Shown: positions 19,403-29,177 of the stretch, piece after piece
Position numbering within the stretch: position 1 is the first letter of the stretch
Layout of the letters: the number at the start of each line of letters is the position of its first letter
Source: Xanthobacter sp. YC-JY1
GTDB taxonomy: Bacteria > Pseudomonadota > Alphaproteobacteria > Rhizobiales > Xanthobacteraceae
Assembly: GCF_021730305.1 (NCBI RefSeq)
Contig: NZ_CP032674.1
Location: forward strand, 2,589,001 to 2,653,000
Direction: 5' to 3'
DNA length: 64,000 nucleotides
The notes under the pieces: generated by a model
The model's input: only the letters and a program-made list of their open reading frames with translations
Told to the model about the DNA's origin: nothing
The model's database searches: none
Position numbers and translations under genes: made by a program

Positions 19403-19780
19403 ATGGAAACCTCCCTCGCCCCGACGACCGCTCCCGCCGATGCTCCGGTGACGGAAGTGGACTTCACCGTGACCGATGCAGCCGCGCGCCGCATCTGCCA
19501 GATTCTTTCTCCCGAACCTGCCGGCACGTTCCTGCGCATCAGCGTGGAAGGCGGCGGCTGCTCCGGCTTTTCCTACAAGTATGATGTGACGCAGGAACAG
19601 TCGGACGACGACCTCGTCATCGAGAAGGAAGGCGCCAAGATCGTGGTCGATCGCATGTCGCTCGACTATTTCAAGGGCTCCCAGCTCGACTACAAGGCCG
19701 ACCTGATGGGCTCCGCCTTCAAGATCTCGAACCCCATGGCCACCGCCAAATGCGGCTGCGGGTCCAGCTTCGCCGTCTGA
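19403..19780 (+). CDS. erpA: A-type iron-sulfur cluster carrier (ErpA/IscA family)
   Basis: Small cytosolic carrier that delivers Fe-S clusters to apoproteins (125 aa). The three conserved cysteines are present: GGGCSGFSY near residue 51 and KCGCGSSF at the C-terminus. The N-terminal 20 residues are Ala/Pro-rich and not conserved. I chose the ATG at METSLAP; a TTG ten codons upstream (19373) is an alternative with an AGAAG element before it. It is divergent from dgt, a neighbourhood that is common in alphaproteobacteria. ErpA rather than IscA is suggested because no isc or suf genes are adjacent. Confidence 0.93.
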   Translation: METSLAPTTAPADAPVTEVDFTVTDAAARRICQILSPEPAGTFLRISVEGGGCSGFSYKYDVTQEQSDDDLVIEKEGAKIVVDRMSLDYFKGSQLDYKADLMGSAFKISNPMATAKCGCGSSFAV

Positions 19781-19855
19781 GCCTTCCTCGGCCGTAGCCG
19801 CGCGCGACCTGACCAATCTGGCGGCTTCGGCGGCTGCACCGTGCGCGCAAGCCTG

Positions 19856-21022
19856 CTACGGCGCCACGTTGCGCGGCACGGCGCTGCGCCACAGGCGCGG
19901 CAGACCCTTGGGCCAGTCGTCGCCGTAGCAGGGAAAGAAGCGCTCCGTGCGGGCATAGATGATGAGGTCCGGGGCGTAGCGCTTCACGTCGTCGAAGCTG
20001 AAGTCGCAATTGCCGGTCACCCGCGCGGAGGCATGCATCCAGGCCACCTCCTTCACCGGTGCATTGGCGAACAGGCGCGGCCAGGACATGGCGGTGAAGG
20101 AATCGCCCATGATCAGGACCTTGAGCCCCTCCGGCGCATAGTCCCGCACCACCGACCTGAAGGCGATGTGCTCGTTGAGGCTGCGCAGCACGGGGTCGAC
20201 GCGCGGCTTTGACGCCTTGGCCGGCAGGTTGAGGCGGAAATCCTCCTCCTTCACCTCCGGCGGCATGCGCATGGCGCGCAGCAGATCGCCGCGCGGCGCG
20301 GGCTCAAGCTGGCCGACCACTTGCGCCGGGTCCACCTGCCAGTCGGGATGGCCGGCGGCGACCATCACGGCATTGAAGGCGAGAATGCTCGAGCGAGCGT
20401 TCCAGTGCGTATCGGTGAGGAGATAGCGCGGCGCGGGGCTCGCCTTCAGCACCGGCCGCAGATCCACCGTGGTGACCCCCCGGGCCTTGAGGCCGGCGAG
20501 CGCGAGATCATATTCCGTTTTGGGGTAGGTGAGCGCATCGTTCCACAGCGGCAGCGCCTCCAGCTCCACAGACTGGGCGTTGGGCGGCAGGGCGACCACG
20601 ATCTTGGTACCGAGCGGCGCGAGGATGCGCTGCATCTCGCCGAGCATGTCGACGAAGCGCTCCACGTTCGCCGCGCGCACCAGCGCACCGGCGGACTGCG
20701 CGGGCGTCTGCTCCCGTCCCCAGAACAGCTGGCCGTCGCGGCCGGCGTAGAAGGGCTTGCTGTCCGGCGAGTTCAGCTCTGCCCGAAGCTCGCGGCGCAG
20801 CACCGGCAGGGTGGCGCGGAAGCCGAAATTGTCCTGGATGAAGATGCCGATATTGCGGAACCATAGGTCCAGCTTGCGGCTGAACTCCCATTCAGGCGCC
20901 ACCTTCACGCGCCACTGCATGCTCGCGAGCGGATCGGGAATGAGGTTCGACAGCAGCAGGAAGCCGAACAGGCCGGCGACCATGGCGCCGAGATAGCGGC
21001 GATGCCGGGAGAGCAGTGTCAT
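19856..21022 (-). CDS. AlgJ/AlgX-like polysaccharide O-acetylation protein (SGNH-like)
   Basis: Membrane-anchored periplasmic protein of the alginate O-acetyltransferase AlgJ/AlgX family (388 aa). A single N-terminal helix (YLGAMVAGLFGFLLLSNLIP) anchors it. The catalytic SGNH-like signatures are visible: DTHWNARSS (the DxH pair) near residue 205 and IMGDSFTA (serine nucleophile) near residue 302. It lies directly after the MBOAT gene (10-bp gap), the usual acyl donor-acceptor pairing in which MBOAT moves acetyl groups across the membrane and this protein transfers them to the glycan. The acceptor polysaccharide is unknown, since no polymer biosynthesis genes are in view. Confidence 0.85.
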   Translation of the reverse strand: MTLLSRHRRYLGAMVAGLFGFLLLSNLIPDPLASMQWRVKVAPEWEFSRKLDLWFRNIGIFIQDNFGFRATLPVLRRELRAELNSPDSKPFYAGRDGQLFWGREQTPAQSAGALVRAANVERFVDMLGEMQRILAPLGTKIVVALPPNAQSVELEALPLWNDALTYPKTEYDLALAGLKARGVTTVDLRPVLKASPAPRYLLTDTHWNARSSILAFNAVMVAAGHPDWQVDPAQVVGQLEPAPRGDLLRAMRMPPEVKEEDFRLNLPAKASKPRVDPVLRSLNEHIAFRSVVRDYAPEGLKVLIMGDSFTAMSWPRLFANAPVKEVAWMHASARVTGNCDFSFDDVKRYAPDLIIYARTERFFPCYGDDWPKGLPRLWRSAVPRNVAP

Positions 21023-21032
21023 CGGGCGCTCC

Positions 21033-22439
21033 TCAGAACCGGTAATAGAGGAAGGGCGTGCCATTGGTGCCGCCCACCCAGGCGACGCTCGCCAGCATCA
21101 GCACCGCGATCAGCGCGAAATCCGCCACCCGTGCCATGGCCCCCTCCCCCGACAGGAGCCGCCAGCGCGGCCAGCGGAAGAAGCCGATCAGCCCGCCCAC
21201 GACGAGGGCCATGATGGCGAGCGGCGTCAGCCCGAAGCCCAGCGCCATGGAGGCACGGCTGAAGCCGTTGAGTCCCGCGAGCCCGTGGAACATGTCGATG
21301 GCGCCGGGCAGACTGTCAGCGCGGAACCACACCCAGCCGATCATCACCACCAGCACCGTGTAGAGGTGGCTCACCGGCCCGGGCATCCGCTTCAGCCAGC
21401 GGCCGAGGAAAGCCCGCTCGATGATGAGGAAGGCGCCATGGTGCGCCCCCCAGATCACGAAGGTCCAGCTCGCCCCGTGCCACAGGCCGCACAGCAGGAA
21501 GACGACGGAGAGATTGATGTAGGTGCGCATCTCCCCGCGCCGGTTTCCGCCCAGCGGGATGTAGAGGTAATCGCGCAGGAAGGCGGACAGGCTCATGTGC
21601 CAGCGCCGCCAGAAGTCGGTGATGGAGTGGGCGGTGTAGGGCAGCCGGAAGTTCCGCGGCAGCACGAAACCCACCATGACGCCAAGGCCCACGGCCATGG
21701 TGGAATAGCCGGCGAAGTCGAAATAGATCTGCACCGTATAGGCGTAGAGGCCGAGCCAGGCCTCCACGAAGGTCGGGTGGGTGGTGGTGTCGAACACCCC
21801 GTCCACGAGCCGCGCCACCTCATCCGCGATCAGCACCTTCCAGGCGAGGCCGATGACGAACAGCCGCGCGCCTGCCGAGAAGCGTCCCAGCGTGACCCGC
21901 CGCTGCGACAGCTGCCGCGCCACGGTGGCATAGCGCACGATGGGGCCCGCCACGAGCTGCGGGAACATGCACATGTAGAGGGCGAACTGCGCCGGATCGC
22001 GGTTGGCGTGAACCTTCTTCTTGTAGATGTCGGCGAGGTAGGAAATGGCGTGGAACGAATAGAAGGAGATGCCCAGCGGCAGCGAGATCTGCGGCACCGG
22101 TAGCGCCACGCCCATGGGCTCGATGACGGCGTTCAGGTTCTCCGCCAGGAAGCCCGTATACTTGAACACCCCAAGCAGCAGGAGGTTCAGCGTCACGCCC
22201 AGCGCCAGCACGCGCTTGCGCTCTGCGCCTTCGCGCACCTCGATGGCCTTGGCAAGAAAGAAGTTCGCCGCAACGGATGCGAGCAGGATGAGGATGTGCG
22301 GCGTATAGCCCGCCGAATAGAAGACGAGCGAGAAGGCGAGAAAGATGTAATTCCGCGTGGTGATGGTCTTCGCGGAGAAATAGGCGACCAGAAAGAGCGG
22401 GAAAAAATAGAACAAGAATTCGATGGACGCGAAGGTCAT
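21033..22439 (-). CDS. MBOAT-family membrane O-acyltransferase (AlgI-like)
   Basis: Polytopic inner-membrane acyltransferase (468 aa, about 10-12 helices), predicted to pass acetyl groups to the periplasm for exopolysaccharide O-acetylation. Family motifs: LPLGISFYSFHAISYLAD near residue 100, the conserved WRRWHMSLSAFLRDYLYIPLG block near residue 295, and the catalytic histidine in CGLWHGASWTFVIWG near residue 330. The start MTFASIEFLFYFFPLF begins the first helix. Paired with the AlgJ-like gene just downstream. Other MBOAT substrates (for example D-alanine in DltB) are less likely because of the partner. Confidence 0.9.
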   Translation of the reverse strand: MTFASIEFLFYFFPLFLVAYFSAKTITTRNYIFLAFSLVFYSAGYTPHILILLASVAANFFLAKAIEVREGAERKRVLALGVTLNLLLLGVFKYTGFLAENLNAVIEPMGVALPVPQISLPLGISFYSFHAISYLADIYKKKVHANRDPAQFALYMCMFPQLVAGPIVRYATVARQLSQRRVTLGRFSAGARLFVIGLAWKVLIADEVARLVDGVFDTTTHPTFVEAWLGLYAYTVQIYFDFAGYSTMAVGLGVMVGFVLPRNFRLPYTAHSITDFWRRWHMSLSAFLRDYLYIPLGGNRRGEMRTYINLSVVFLLCGLWHGASWTFVIWGAHHGAFLIIERAFLGRWLKRMPGPVSHLYTVLVVMIGWVWFRADSLPGAIDMFHGLAGLNGFSRASMALGFGLTPLAIMALVVGGLIGFFRWPRWRLLSGEGAMARVADFALIAVLMLASVAWVGGTNGTPFLYYRF

Positions 22440-22603
22440 GCCGCCCGGCCGCCAGAGATTGTCATCCGGCGTTCCTGCCACTCTTTTCCCGATGCCGCAA
22501 CCCTTTGGCGGATGCCGACAGGCGTGGCGATAGGTAAGGCGCTCCGCCCCATTGCCTCCCCGGCGGGCCGGCGTATCCTCCCCCGCGAAGGAGCCGCCAC
22601 CCC

Positions 22604-23392
22604 ATGCGCATCGCCACCTGGAACGTGAATTCCATCCGCCAGCGTCTCGACCACGCGGTCCGCTGGCTCGGCGAGAGCCGGCCGGACGTGGTCTGCATCC
22701 AGGAGATCAAGTGCCAGACCGAGGCCTTCCCGAAGGAGCCGTTCGAGGCGCTGGGCTATAATGTCAGCGTCCACGGCCAGAAGGGCTTCAATGGCGTCGC
22801 CCTCCTCTCCCGCCTGCCGCTGGAGGACGTGACCCACGGCCTCGCGGGCGACGACGGGGACGAGCAGGCGCGCTTCATCGAGGCGGTGGTGTCGGTGAAA
22901 GGCGGCGTGGTGCGCGTTGCCTGCATCTATTTGCCCAACGGCAACCCGCCGGATACCGAGAAATACCCCTACAAGCTCGGCTTCATGGAGCGCCTCTCCG
23001 CCTTTGCCGCCGACCGGCTGAAGCTGGAGGAGCCGCTGGTGCTCGCCGGCGACTTCAATGTGATTCCCGAGCCGCGCGACGCCGCCGACCCCGCCGCCTG
23101 GACGAGCGACGCCCTGTTCCTGCCGCGCACCCGGCAGGCGTTCCGCTCCCTCCTCAATCTCGGCTTCACGGACGCCCTGCGCGCCACCTCCGACGCCGGC
23201 CGGCTGTTCACCTTCTGGGATTACCAGGCCGGCGCGTGGCAGCGGGACAACGGCATCCGCATCGACCACCTCCTGCTGTCGCCGCAGGCGGCCGACCGGC
23301 TGATTGCCACGGGTGTCGACAAGCATGTCCGCGCCTGGGAGAAGCCTTCAGACCATGTGCCGGTCTGGGCCGACTTCTCCATCGCGGCGTGA
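22604..23392 (+). CDS. xthA: Exodeoxyribonuclease III
   Basis: DNA-repair AP endonuclease and 3'-5' exonuclease of the EEP superfamily (262 aa). Motifs in order: RIATWNVNSIRQRL at the N-terminus, VVCIQEIKCQTEAFP with the metal-binding Glu near residue 34, LAGDFNVIPEPRDA near residue 150, and IDHLLLSP and SDHVPVWADF at the C-terminus with the catalytic Asp-His pair. AAGGAG lies 9 bases before the ATG. It is divergent from the MBOAT gene and followed 5 bp later by the GFA-family gene. Confidence 0.96.
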   Translation: MRIATWNVNSIRQRLDHAVRWLGESRPDVVCIQEIKCQTEAFPKEPFEALGYNVSVHGQKGFNGVALLSRLPLEDVTHGLAGDDGDEQARFIEAVVSVKGGVVRVACIYLPNGNPPDTEKYPYKLGFMERLSAFAADRLKLEEPLVLAGDFNVIPEPRDAADPAAWTSDALFLPRTRQAFRSLLNLGFTDALRATSDAGRLFTFWDYQAGAWQRDNGIRIDHLLLSPQAADRLIATGVDKHVRAWEKPSDHVPVWADFSIAA

Positions 23393-23397
23393 CGCAG

Positions 23398-23814
23398 ATG
23401 GCGGGGGATGCGACGCACTTTGAAGGCGGCTGCCTGTGCGGCCGCCTGCGCTACCGGATCGAGCGGGTGAAAAGCGCCTATTGGTGCCACTGCACCATGT
23501 GCCGCCGGGCCTCCGGCTCCGCCGCCCTGCCCTGGGTCTCCGTGGCGCGGGAGGATGTCACCTTCGTCTCCGGCACGCCGGCCGTGTTCGAATCGAGCCC
23601 CGGCGTCGCCAGGCGCTTCTGCGGCAATTGCGGCAGCCCGATCGTGTTCGACATGGCGCGGGAGAGCGATGTGGATGTGACCATCGGCACGCTGGACGAC
23701 CCCGACAGCGTGCCGCCCACCCATCACATCTGGGTCAGCTCGGCGCTTCACATGGCCCGCGATCTCGCAGAAGGATTGCCGCACTACGACGGCGAACGCC
23801 CCTCGGACGGATAG
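23398..23814 (+). CDS. GFA family zinc-binding protein (glutathione-dependent formaldehyde-activating type)
   Basis: Small Mss4-like fold protein (138 aa) with the family's zinc cysteines: GGCLCGRLRY near residue 10, WCHCTMCRRASG near residue 30, and FCGNCGSP near residue 78. GFA proteins were named for glutathione-formaldehyde condensation, but most members have no proven activity, so no reaction is assigned. It starts 5 bp after the xthA stop and is probably cotranscribed with it. The start was chosen as the first ATG after xthA. Confidence 0.85.
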   Translation: MAGDATHFEGGCLCGRLRYRIERVKSAYWCHCTMCRRASGSAALPWVSVAREDVTFVSGTPAVFESSPGVARRFCGNCGSPIVFDMARESDVDVTIGTLDDPDSVPPTHHIWVSSALHMARDLAEGLPHYDGERPSDG

Positions 23815-23817
23815 ACC

Positions 23818-24699
23818 TCAGCGCTTCGCCGTCTTCAGCCACACTTCCAGATAGCCGAGCGCCTTCTCGCGCTCGTCCGGTGTCGCCTCGGCGAAAGCCT
23901 GCTCGTGGGCGTTCACCACCCACTTGTCCTCGGGACGGACGGCGGAATCGCGGGCCAAAGTCAGCCACATGAGGCCGCGGGCCCGCTGGCGGGGCACACC
24001 CTCGTCACCGCGGAAGAGCAGCACGCCAAGGGTGGCCTGCGCCTCATACTGGCCCTTCTGCGAGGCGAGCGTCAGCCAGCGGCCGGCATTGCGCGCGTCA
24101 CGGGGGCCGCCGACGCCTTCGAGATAGAGCTTGCCGAGCTGGTACTGCCCGTCCGCGTCGCCGAAATAGGAGGCGGCGTAGGAGAACATGTCCCGCGCCC
24201 GGGAGGGATCGCGCTTCACGCCCGCGGAGGGGATACCGATGAGGTAATAGGAGCCGAGCGCCACGAAGGCATTGGCCACGAAGCGCGACTGCGCCGTGCC
24301 GGGATAGTCCTCGGCGTGGCTGCTGGCGATCTTCTGGAAGTACTCGAACGCCTTGGCGTCGTCGCGCTTCACGCCGTCGCCGTCCATATAGATGCGGCCG
24401 AGCTTCCACTGGGCCATGGCGTGGCCCTGTGCGGCAGCATAGCCGAGGGCGTCGATGCCCTTGGCGGTCTGGCCGGCGCGGAGCGCCTGCGCCCCGGTGC
24501 GGAAGGCCTCGTCCACGGGGCGGACCTGCGGCGCCAGCGGCACGTTGGCCGGCGGCGTCAGCGGCTGCATCTCGTAGGGTTGAAGGGTCTGCGCGGTGCC
24601 GTCGAAGGCATGGGCGCGTCCGGCCGCAAGACCAGCCACGGCGAGGAAGAAAATGCTCGCGACGGCGGCCTGGGTGCGCACGCGGCGGGGACGGCGCAT
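23818..24699 (-). CDS. exoR: ExoR-like Sel1-repeat periplasmic regulator
   Basis: Predicted exported protein (293 aa) with a signal peptide (AAVASIFFLAVAGLAAGRAHA) and four to five Sel1-like repeats, such as ALGYAAAQGHAMAQWKLGRIY, YAASYFGDADGQYQLGKLY and LASQKGQYEAQATLGVLLF. The length, repeat spacing and the tail (RGLMWLTLARD, then EQAFAEATPDERE) match what I recall of rhizobial ExoR. In Sinorhizobium, ExoR inhibits the ExoS sensor in the periplasm and so limits exopolysaccharide and controls motility. The chosen ATG begins the signal peptide; one 21 codons upstream is possible. Its assignment as the functional ExoR is inferred. Confidence 0.75.
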   Translation of the reverse strand: MRRPRRVRTQAAVASIFFLAVAGLAAGRAHAFDGTAQTLQPYEMQPLTPPANVPLAPQVRPVDEAFRTGAQALRAGQTAKGIDALGYAAAQGHAMAQWKLGRIYMDGDGVKRDDAKAFEYFQKIASSHAEDYPGTAQSRFVANAFVALGSYYLIGIPSAGVKRDPSRARDMFSYAASYFGDADGQYQLGKLYLEGVGGPRDARNAGRWLTLASQKGQYEAQATLGVLLFRGDEGVPRQRARGLMWLTLARDSAVRPEDKWVVNAHEQAFAEATPDEREKALGYLEVWLKTAKR

Positions 24700-25146
24700 C
24701 GCGCTCCCGGCCGGCCCGCTCACCTTGCCCCCCAATGTCCCGTGTGTCGCAACCGCAATCATGATGGAGGGAAGATGACCGGACGCAACGGCAATATCGG
24801 GGCCGAGGAAAGGCCGAGCAGCGGCACCTCTGGGGCGACCTTTCGAGCGAAGCCCGGCGCCGCCCGCCGGGGCATCCTCTCGCCATGTGCAACGACCGTC
24901 CATCAGGACCCATCCCAGGCGCGGCGTCCGGAAACACTTTCCGGGCTACGCTCACCGCCGCGCGTTGAGGTTCGATTTCATGTCGTTTTGTGGCGAGTTC
25001 GCGGCGTAAGGCCCTTACGGGAACCCAGCACGTTCAAAGGATCGGGAGTGTGTCTTCTCTGTCACAATAAAAGGCGCCAAGACCCTGCAAGAAGGCGGCC
25101 GGAAAGTTCAAGTCTTAACCATGATCAAGACGGTCGGCAAAAACTG
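24700..25146. other. Gene-free region upstream of exoR with several short palindromes
   Basis: About 450 bp without a credible gene. It should contain the exoR promoter. Visible structures are a perfect 7-bp hairpin with a 3-base loop (CCGGAAA/TTTCCGG, 24928-24944), a 15-bp odd palindrome CGTAAGGCCCTTACG (25005-25019), and on the minus strand a nine-codon ORF (MKSNLNARR, 24981 to 24952) just before that hairpin. The longer open frames here are GC-driven shadows. Confidence 0.5.
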
Positions 25147-25179
25147 AGGCGCGGTGGCAACACTTGCCCCCGCGCCTCC
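25147..25179 (-). terminator. Intrinsic terminator of valS
   Basis: GAGGCGCGG (25147-25155) pairs perfectly with CCGCGCCTC (25171-25179) around a 15-base loop. On the minus strand the stem is followed by AGTTTTTGCC, a good uridine tract. It lies 36 bp after the valS stop codon. Confidence 0.88.
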
Positions 25180-25214
25180 GCCACTAGCCGGTGACGTTTC
25201 GGAAAGCGGCGCCC

Positions 25215-28004
25215 TCAGGCACCAGCGGAGAGCTGGCCGATGGCGGCGCGCACCTTCTCCTTGCGCAGGATGTACTCCTCACGCTTCTCGCGCTCGGCTT
25301 CCACCACTTCCTCGGGCGCGCGGGCGACGAAGCTCTCATTGCCGAGCTTGGCGTCGATGCGGGCGACCTCCTGGTCGAGCTTGCCCTCTTCCTTGCGCAG
25401 GCGGGCAAGCTCGGCGCCGAGGTCCACCACGCCGGCGAGCGGCAGGGCCACCACTTCGCCTCGGACCACCATCTGGACCGAGCTGGCGGGCACCTGATCG
25501 GACACCGAGACGTCGGACAGGCGGGCGAGGCGACGGACGGCGTCGTCCCAGGCGGCGACGCGCGCGGTCGTCTCCGCGCCGGGCTGCACGAGCACGAGGG
25601 GCACCTGCGCGCCGGCCGGCACGTTCATCTCCGCGCGCACGGAGCGGATCTCGGTCACGAGGTCCACCACCCAGCCCACCTCGGCCTCGGCGTCGGGCGC
25701 CTCGAGGCCGGTCAGGTCCGGCCACGGCGCCAGCGCCAGCAGGCTGGTGCGCGCCGGCCCTTCCTTGCCCGTCTCCGCCCACAATTCCTCGGTGAGGAAG
25801 GGCATGAACGGGTGCAGGAGGCCCATGGCCACGTCGAGCACATAGGCGGTGGCGGCGCGGGTCTCGTCCTTGGCCGCACCATCAGGGCCGGAGAGCACGG
25901 GCTTCGCCAGCTCCAGGTGCCAGTCACACACCACGTTCCAGATGAAGCGGTAGACCGCGCCCGCCGCCTCATTGAAGCGATAGGCGAGGATCGCCTCGCT
26001 GACCTCGGAGGACGCACGCGCCGCCTCGCCGATGATCCAGCGGTTGAGGGTGCCCTCCACCTTCGCGGGATCAAAGCCCTCGGTGCGCACGCAGCCGTTC
26101 ATTTGGGCGAAGCGCACGGCGTTCCAGAGTTTGGTCGCGAAGTTGCGGTAGCCCTCGACGCGAGAGGTGGCGAGCTTGATGTCGCGCCCCTGCGCCGCCA
26201 TGGCGGCGAGGGTGAAGCGCAGGGCATCCGCCCCGTACTTCTCCACGAGGTCGAGCGGATCGATGACATTGCCCTTGGACTTCGACATCTTCGCCCCCTT
26301 CTCGTCGCGGACGAGGGCGTGGATGTAGACGTCCTTGAACGGCACTTCGCCGTCCATGAAGTGCAGGCCCATCATCATCATCCGGGCGACCCAGAAGAAG
26401 ATGATGTCAAAGCCCGTCACCAGCACGCTGGTGGGATAGAACTTTTTCAGCTCGGCCGTCTCGTCCGGCCAGCCCATGGTGGAGAAGGGCCACAAAGCGG
26501 ACGAGAACCAGGTGTCCAGCACGTCCTCGTCGCGGGTGAGGAACTGGGCGCGCTTGTCCGCATCGTCGATCAGCGCCTGCGCCTCCTCGGGCGACAGGCT
26601 CTCATTGCCGACATTATGGGCCAGCGCCTCCTCGAAAGCCTGATCCTCGTCCTCGGCGACGAAGACATTGCCGAAGGGGTCGTACCAGGCCGGGATCTGG
26701 TGGCCCCACCACAGTTGGCGGGAGATGCACCAGGGCTGGATGTTCTCCAGCCACTCGAAATAGGTCTTCTCCCAGTTCTTCGGCACGAAGGTGGTGCGCC
26801 CCTCGCGCACGGCCGCCAGTGCCGGCTGGGCGAGGGTCTTGGCGTCCACATACCACTGGTCTGTCAGCCACGGCTCGATGACCACGTTGGAGCGGTCGCC
26901 ATGGGGCACCATGTGGGTGTGCGGCTCGATCTTCTCCAGCAGCTCTCGATTTGTAAGCAATAGCACGATCATCTTGCGTGCTTCGAAGCGGTCGAGACCT
27001 TGAAGCTGCGTGAGTAGGCCGGCGAAATCGGGATCGTCGCGGTACGCCGTTGGGCGGGCTGCGTAGTCATCTCGGATGCCCTGCGGATCGATCCGGGCTT
27101 CGGCGTCGAGCACGTTGATCATCGGCAGGTCATGCCGGCGACCCACGTCGAAGTCGTTGAAATCGTGCGCCGGGGTGATCTTCACCGCGCCGGAGCCCTT
27201 CTCCGGGTCGGAATATTCATCGGCGACGATGGGAATGCGCCGGCCCACCAGCGGCAGGATGACGTGCTTGCCGATGAGGTCGCGGTAGCGCTCGTCATCC
27301 GGATGCACCGCAACCGCGGTGTCGCCGAGCATGGTCTCGGGCCGGGTGGTGGCGACGACGATGAAGCGGTCCTTCTCGCCCTCGATGGGATAGCGCAGGT
27401 GCCAGAGATTGCCCTTCACCTCCACCTGCAGCACCTCGAGATCCGAGATGGCGGTGATGAGCTTGGGGTCCCAGTTGACGAGGCGCTTGTCCTTGTAGAT
27501 CAGCCCCTCGCGATAGAGTTGGACGAACACCTTGAGGACGGCGCGGGACAGTCCCTCGTCCATGGTGAAGCGCTCGCGCGACCAGTCGCAGGAAGCGCCG
27601 AGCTTCTTCAGCTGATTGACGATGGTGCCGCCCGATTCGGCCTTCCACGCCCACACCTTCTCGATGAAGGCCTCGCGGCCGAGATCCCGGCGGCCCGGCA
27701 GCTTCTGGGCGGCGAGTTGGCGCTCCACCACCATCTGGGTGGCGATGCCGGCATGGTCGGTGCCCGGCTGCCAGAGCACGTCCTTGCCGCGCATGCGCTC
27801 GAAGCGCGCCAGCACGTCCTGCAGCGTGTTGTTGAGCGCGTGGCCCATGTGCAGGGAGCCGGTGACGTTCGGCGGCGGGATGACGATGGAGAAGCCTTCC
27901 GCGTCCTTGCGCTCGGGACGGCCGCAGCGGAATGCGCCGGCATTTTCCCAGCGATCGGCAATGCGCTCTTCAACGGCGGCGGGATCGAAGACTTTTTCCA
28001 GCAT
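25215..28004 (-). CDS. valS: Valyl-tRNA synthetase
   Basis: Class Ia synthetase charging tRNA-Val, with an editing domain (929 aa). HIGH-type motif [16 protein letters not shown] near residue 44, KMSKS motif [14 protein letters not shown] near residue 575, CP1 editing domain in between (about 170-400, with [18 protein letters not shown]), and the C-terminal coiled-coil arm ([19 protein letters not shown], then [15 protein letters not shown]). The chosen start [15 protein letters not shown] is the conserved N-terminus. It sits downstream of popZ in the pcm-tolC-popZ-valS order typical of alphaproteobacteria. Confidence 0.98.
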   Translation of the reverse strand: MLEKVFDPAAVEERIADRWENAGAFRCGRPERKDAEGFSIVIPPPNVTGSLHMGHALNNTLQDVLARFERMRGKDVLWQPGTDHAGIATQMVVERQLAAQKLPGRRDLGREAFIEKVWAWKAESGGTIVNQLKKLGASCDWSRERFTMDEGLSRAVLKVFVQLYREGLIYKDKRLVNWDPKLITAISDLEVLQVEVKGNLWHLRYPIEGEKDRFIVVATTRPETMLGDTAVAVHPDDERYRDLIGKHVILPLVGRRIPIVADEYSDPEKGSGAVKITPAHDFNDFDVGRRHDLPMINVLDAEARIDPQGIRDDYAARPTAYRDDPDFAGLLTQLQGLDRFEARKMIVLLLTNRELLEKIEPHTHMVPHGDRSNVVIEPWLTDQWYVDAKTLAQPALAAVREGRTTFVPKNWEKTYFEWLENIQPWCISRQLWWGHQIPAWYDPFGNVFVAEDEDQAFEEALAHNVGNESLSPEEAQALIDDADKRAQFLTRDEDVLDTWFSSALWPFSTMGWPDETAELKKFYPTSVLVTGFDIIFFWVARMMMMGLHFMDGEVPFKDVYIHALVRDEKGAKMSKSKGNVIDPLDLVEKYGADALRFTLAAMAAQGRDIKLATSRVEGYRNFATKLWNAVRFAQMNGCVRTEGFDPAKVEGTLNRWIIGEAARASSEVSEAILAYRFNEAAGAVYRFIWNVVCDWHLELAKPVLSGPDGAAKDETRAATAYVLDVAMGLLHPFMPFLTEELWAETGKEGPARTSLLALAPWPDLTGLEAPDAEAEVGWVVDLVTEIRSVRAEMNVPAGAQVPLVLVQPGAETTARVAAWDDAVRRLARLSDVSVSDQVPASSVQMVVRGEVVALPLAGVVDLGAELARLRKEEGKLDQEVARIDAKLGNESFVARAPEEVVEAEREKREEYILRKEKVRAAIGQLSAGA

Positions 28005-28176
28005 GAACGGGACTCCGCGGCGCCGCTCGGCCGTCACCGGCGCACCGCGCCGGGCCGGCTCCGCGTCCGCTGTGGTCGGAACGGGTCAGCCGGCGTTTAA
28101 GCCGGACGCACGGTCCGGCGTCAACACGCCGGCCGCACGGGAATGGAAAGAGAGGTGTGTGGCGAGGCCCGCAGGC

Positions 28177-29028
28177 CTAGCGCTGGCGCCGGGCGACGCG
28201 CTCGATCTCGGCCCGCACCAGATCCTCGACGATGGTCGGCAGGTTGGCGTCCAGCCAGTCCTTGAGCATGGGGCGGAGAATCTCCTTCACGAGATCTTCC
28301 ACCGTGCGCTCCTTCTGCGGCAGCAGCACGTCGCCGAGATTGCGGAAGGCAGCCATCACGGCAGCATCCGCATTGGCGGAGAGCAGGTCGCGGCGGCGCA
28401 CCGTCTCCGCAGGATGGCCATCGCCGGCGGGCTGCGCCGGATGGTCCTCGAACGCGGACGACGCCGGCTGCGGACGCATGGGGCGCGGCTGGGGGGCGGC
28501 GGCCTCGTGGCGGTCTTCCATCTCCTCGCCCCCGTGGTCGGGATAGGTCGGCTGCGGAACCGGGCGCAGCGGACGCGGCTCTGCGCGCTGCGGCTCGGGA
28601 TGGGGCTCATGGCGGGCTTGACGAAGCGCAGCGGCGGCCTCGGCGAAGGCCGCTTCATCCTGCTCTTCGAGCCAGGGGCGCTGGGGCCTTGCAGCTGGTT
28701 CTGCCGCGGGCCGCTCGCCGGCGGGACGCGGCGGCGGGGCCGGCCGGACGGAGGGTCGCTGCGGCGGCGCATAGGCGGCAGAGGGAGCCGCCTCGCGCTG
28801 GGGGGCCGGACGGCGCGGAACGGGCGGCGCCTCAGTGGGCGCCTGCCGCTGCGCGACCACGCGGGCCTCCGGCGGACGGCGCGGGCGACCATCGCCGGAC
28901 GGCGGAGCTTCGGGGCGACGCGCAGCCTCCGCATGCGGTGCCGGCTGCTCGTCATCCGCCATGATGCGGCGAATGGAAGCCAGAATTTCCTCCATCGACG
29001 GTTCCTGCACCTTGGGGCTCGCAGCCAT
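28177..29028 (-). CDS. popZ: PopZ-like polar organising protein (DUF2497)
   Basis: Proline-rich protein (283 aa) with the two conserved ends of PopZ: an N-terminal helix EPSMEEILASIRRIMADDE (residues 8-26) that binds client proteins, and a C-terminal oligomerisation domain (ALMAAFRNLG-type segment and EDLVKEILRPMLKDWLDANL to the end). Between them lies a disordered Pro/Ala/Arg/Glu-rich region of about 150 residues. In Caulobacter PopZ forms a polar matrix that anchors the chromosome centromere and signalling proteins. I chose the ATG 17 residues into the frame because the conserved helix starts right after it. Position before valS supports the assignment. Confidence 0.88.
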   Translation of the reverse strand: MAASPKVQEPSMEEILASIRRIMADDEQPAPHAEAARRPEAPPSGDGRPRRPPEARVVAQRQAPTEAPPVPRRPAPQREAAPSAAYAPPQRPSVRPAPPPRPAGERPAAEPAARPQRPWLEEQDEAAFAEAAAALRQARHEPHPEPQRAEPRPLRPVPQPTYPDHGGEEMEDRHEAAAPQPRPMRPQPASSAFEDHPAQPAGDGHPAETVRRRDLLSANADAAVMAAFRNLGDVLLPQKERTVEDLVKEILRPMLKDWLDANLPTIVEDLVRAEIERVARRQR

Positions 29029-29177
29029 GTCCCGACCTCGGCCGAAGACGAGCCGTCGGACATCCGTAAGCGGCAACTATCCGCGCCTACAGGCCGACGG
29101 CGAGAATCGCCAGTTGTAGAGGGAGTATGGCACCGCCTCAGTTGGCAGCAACAACTGTCGCAGGGGCGGTCTGGGGA

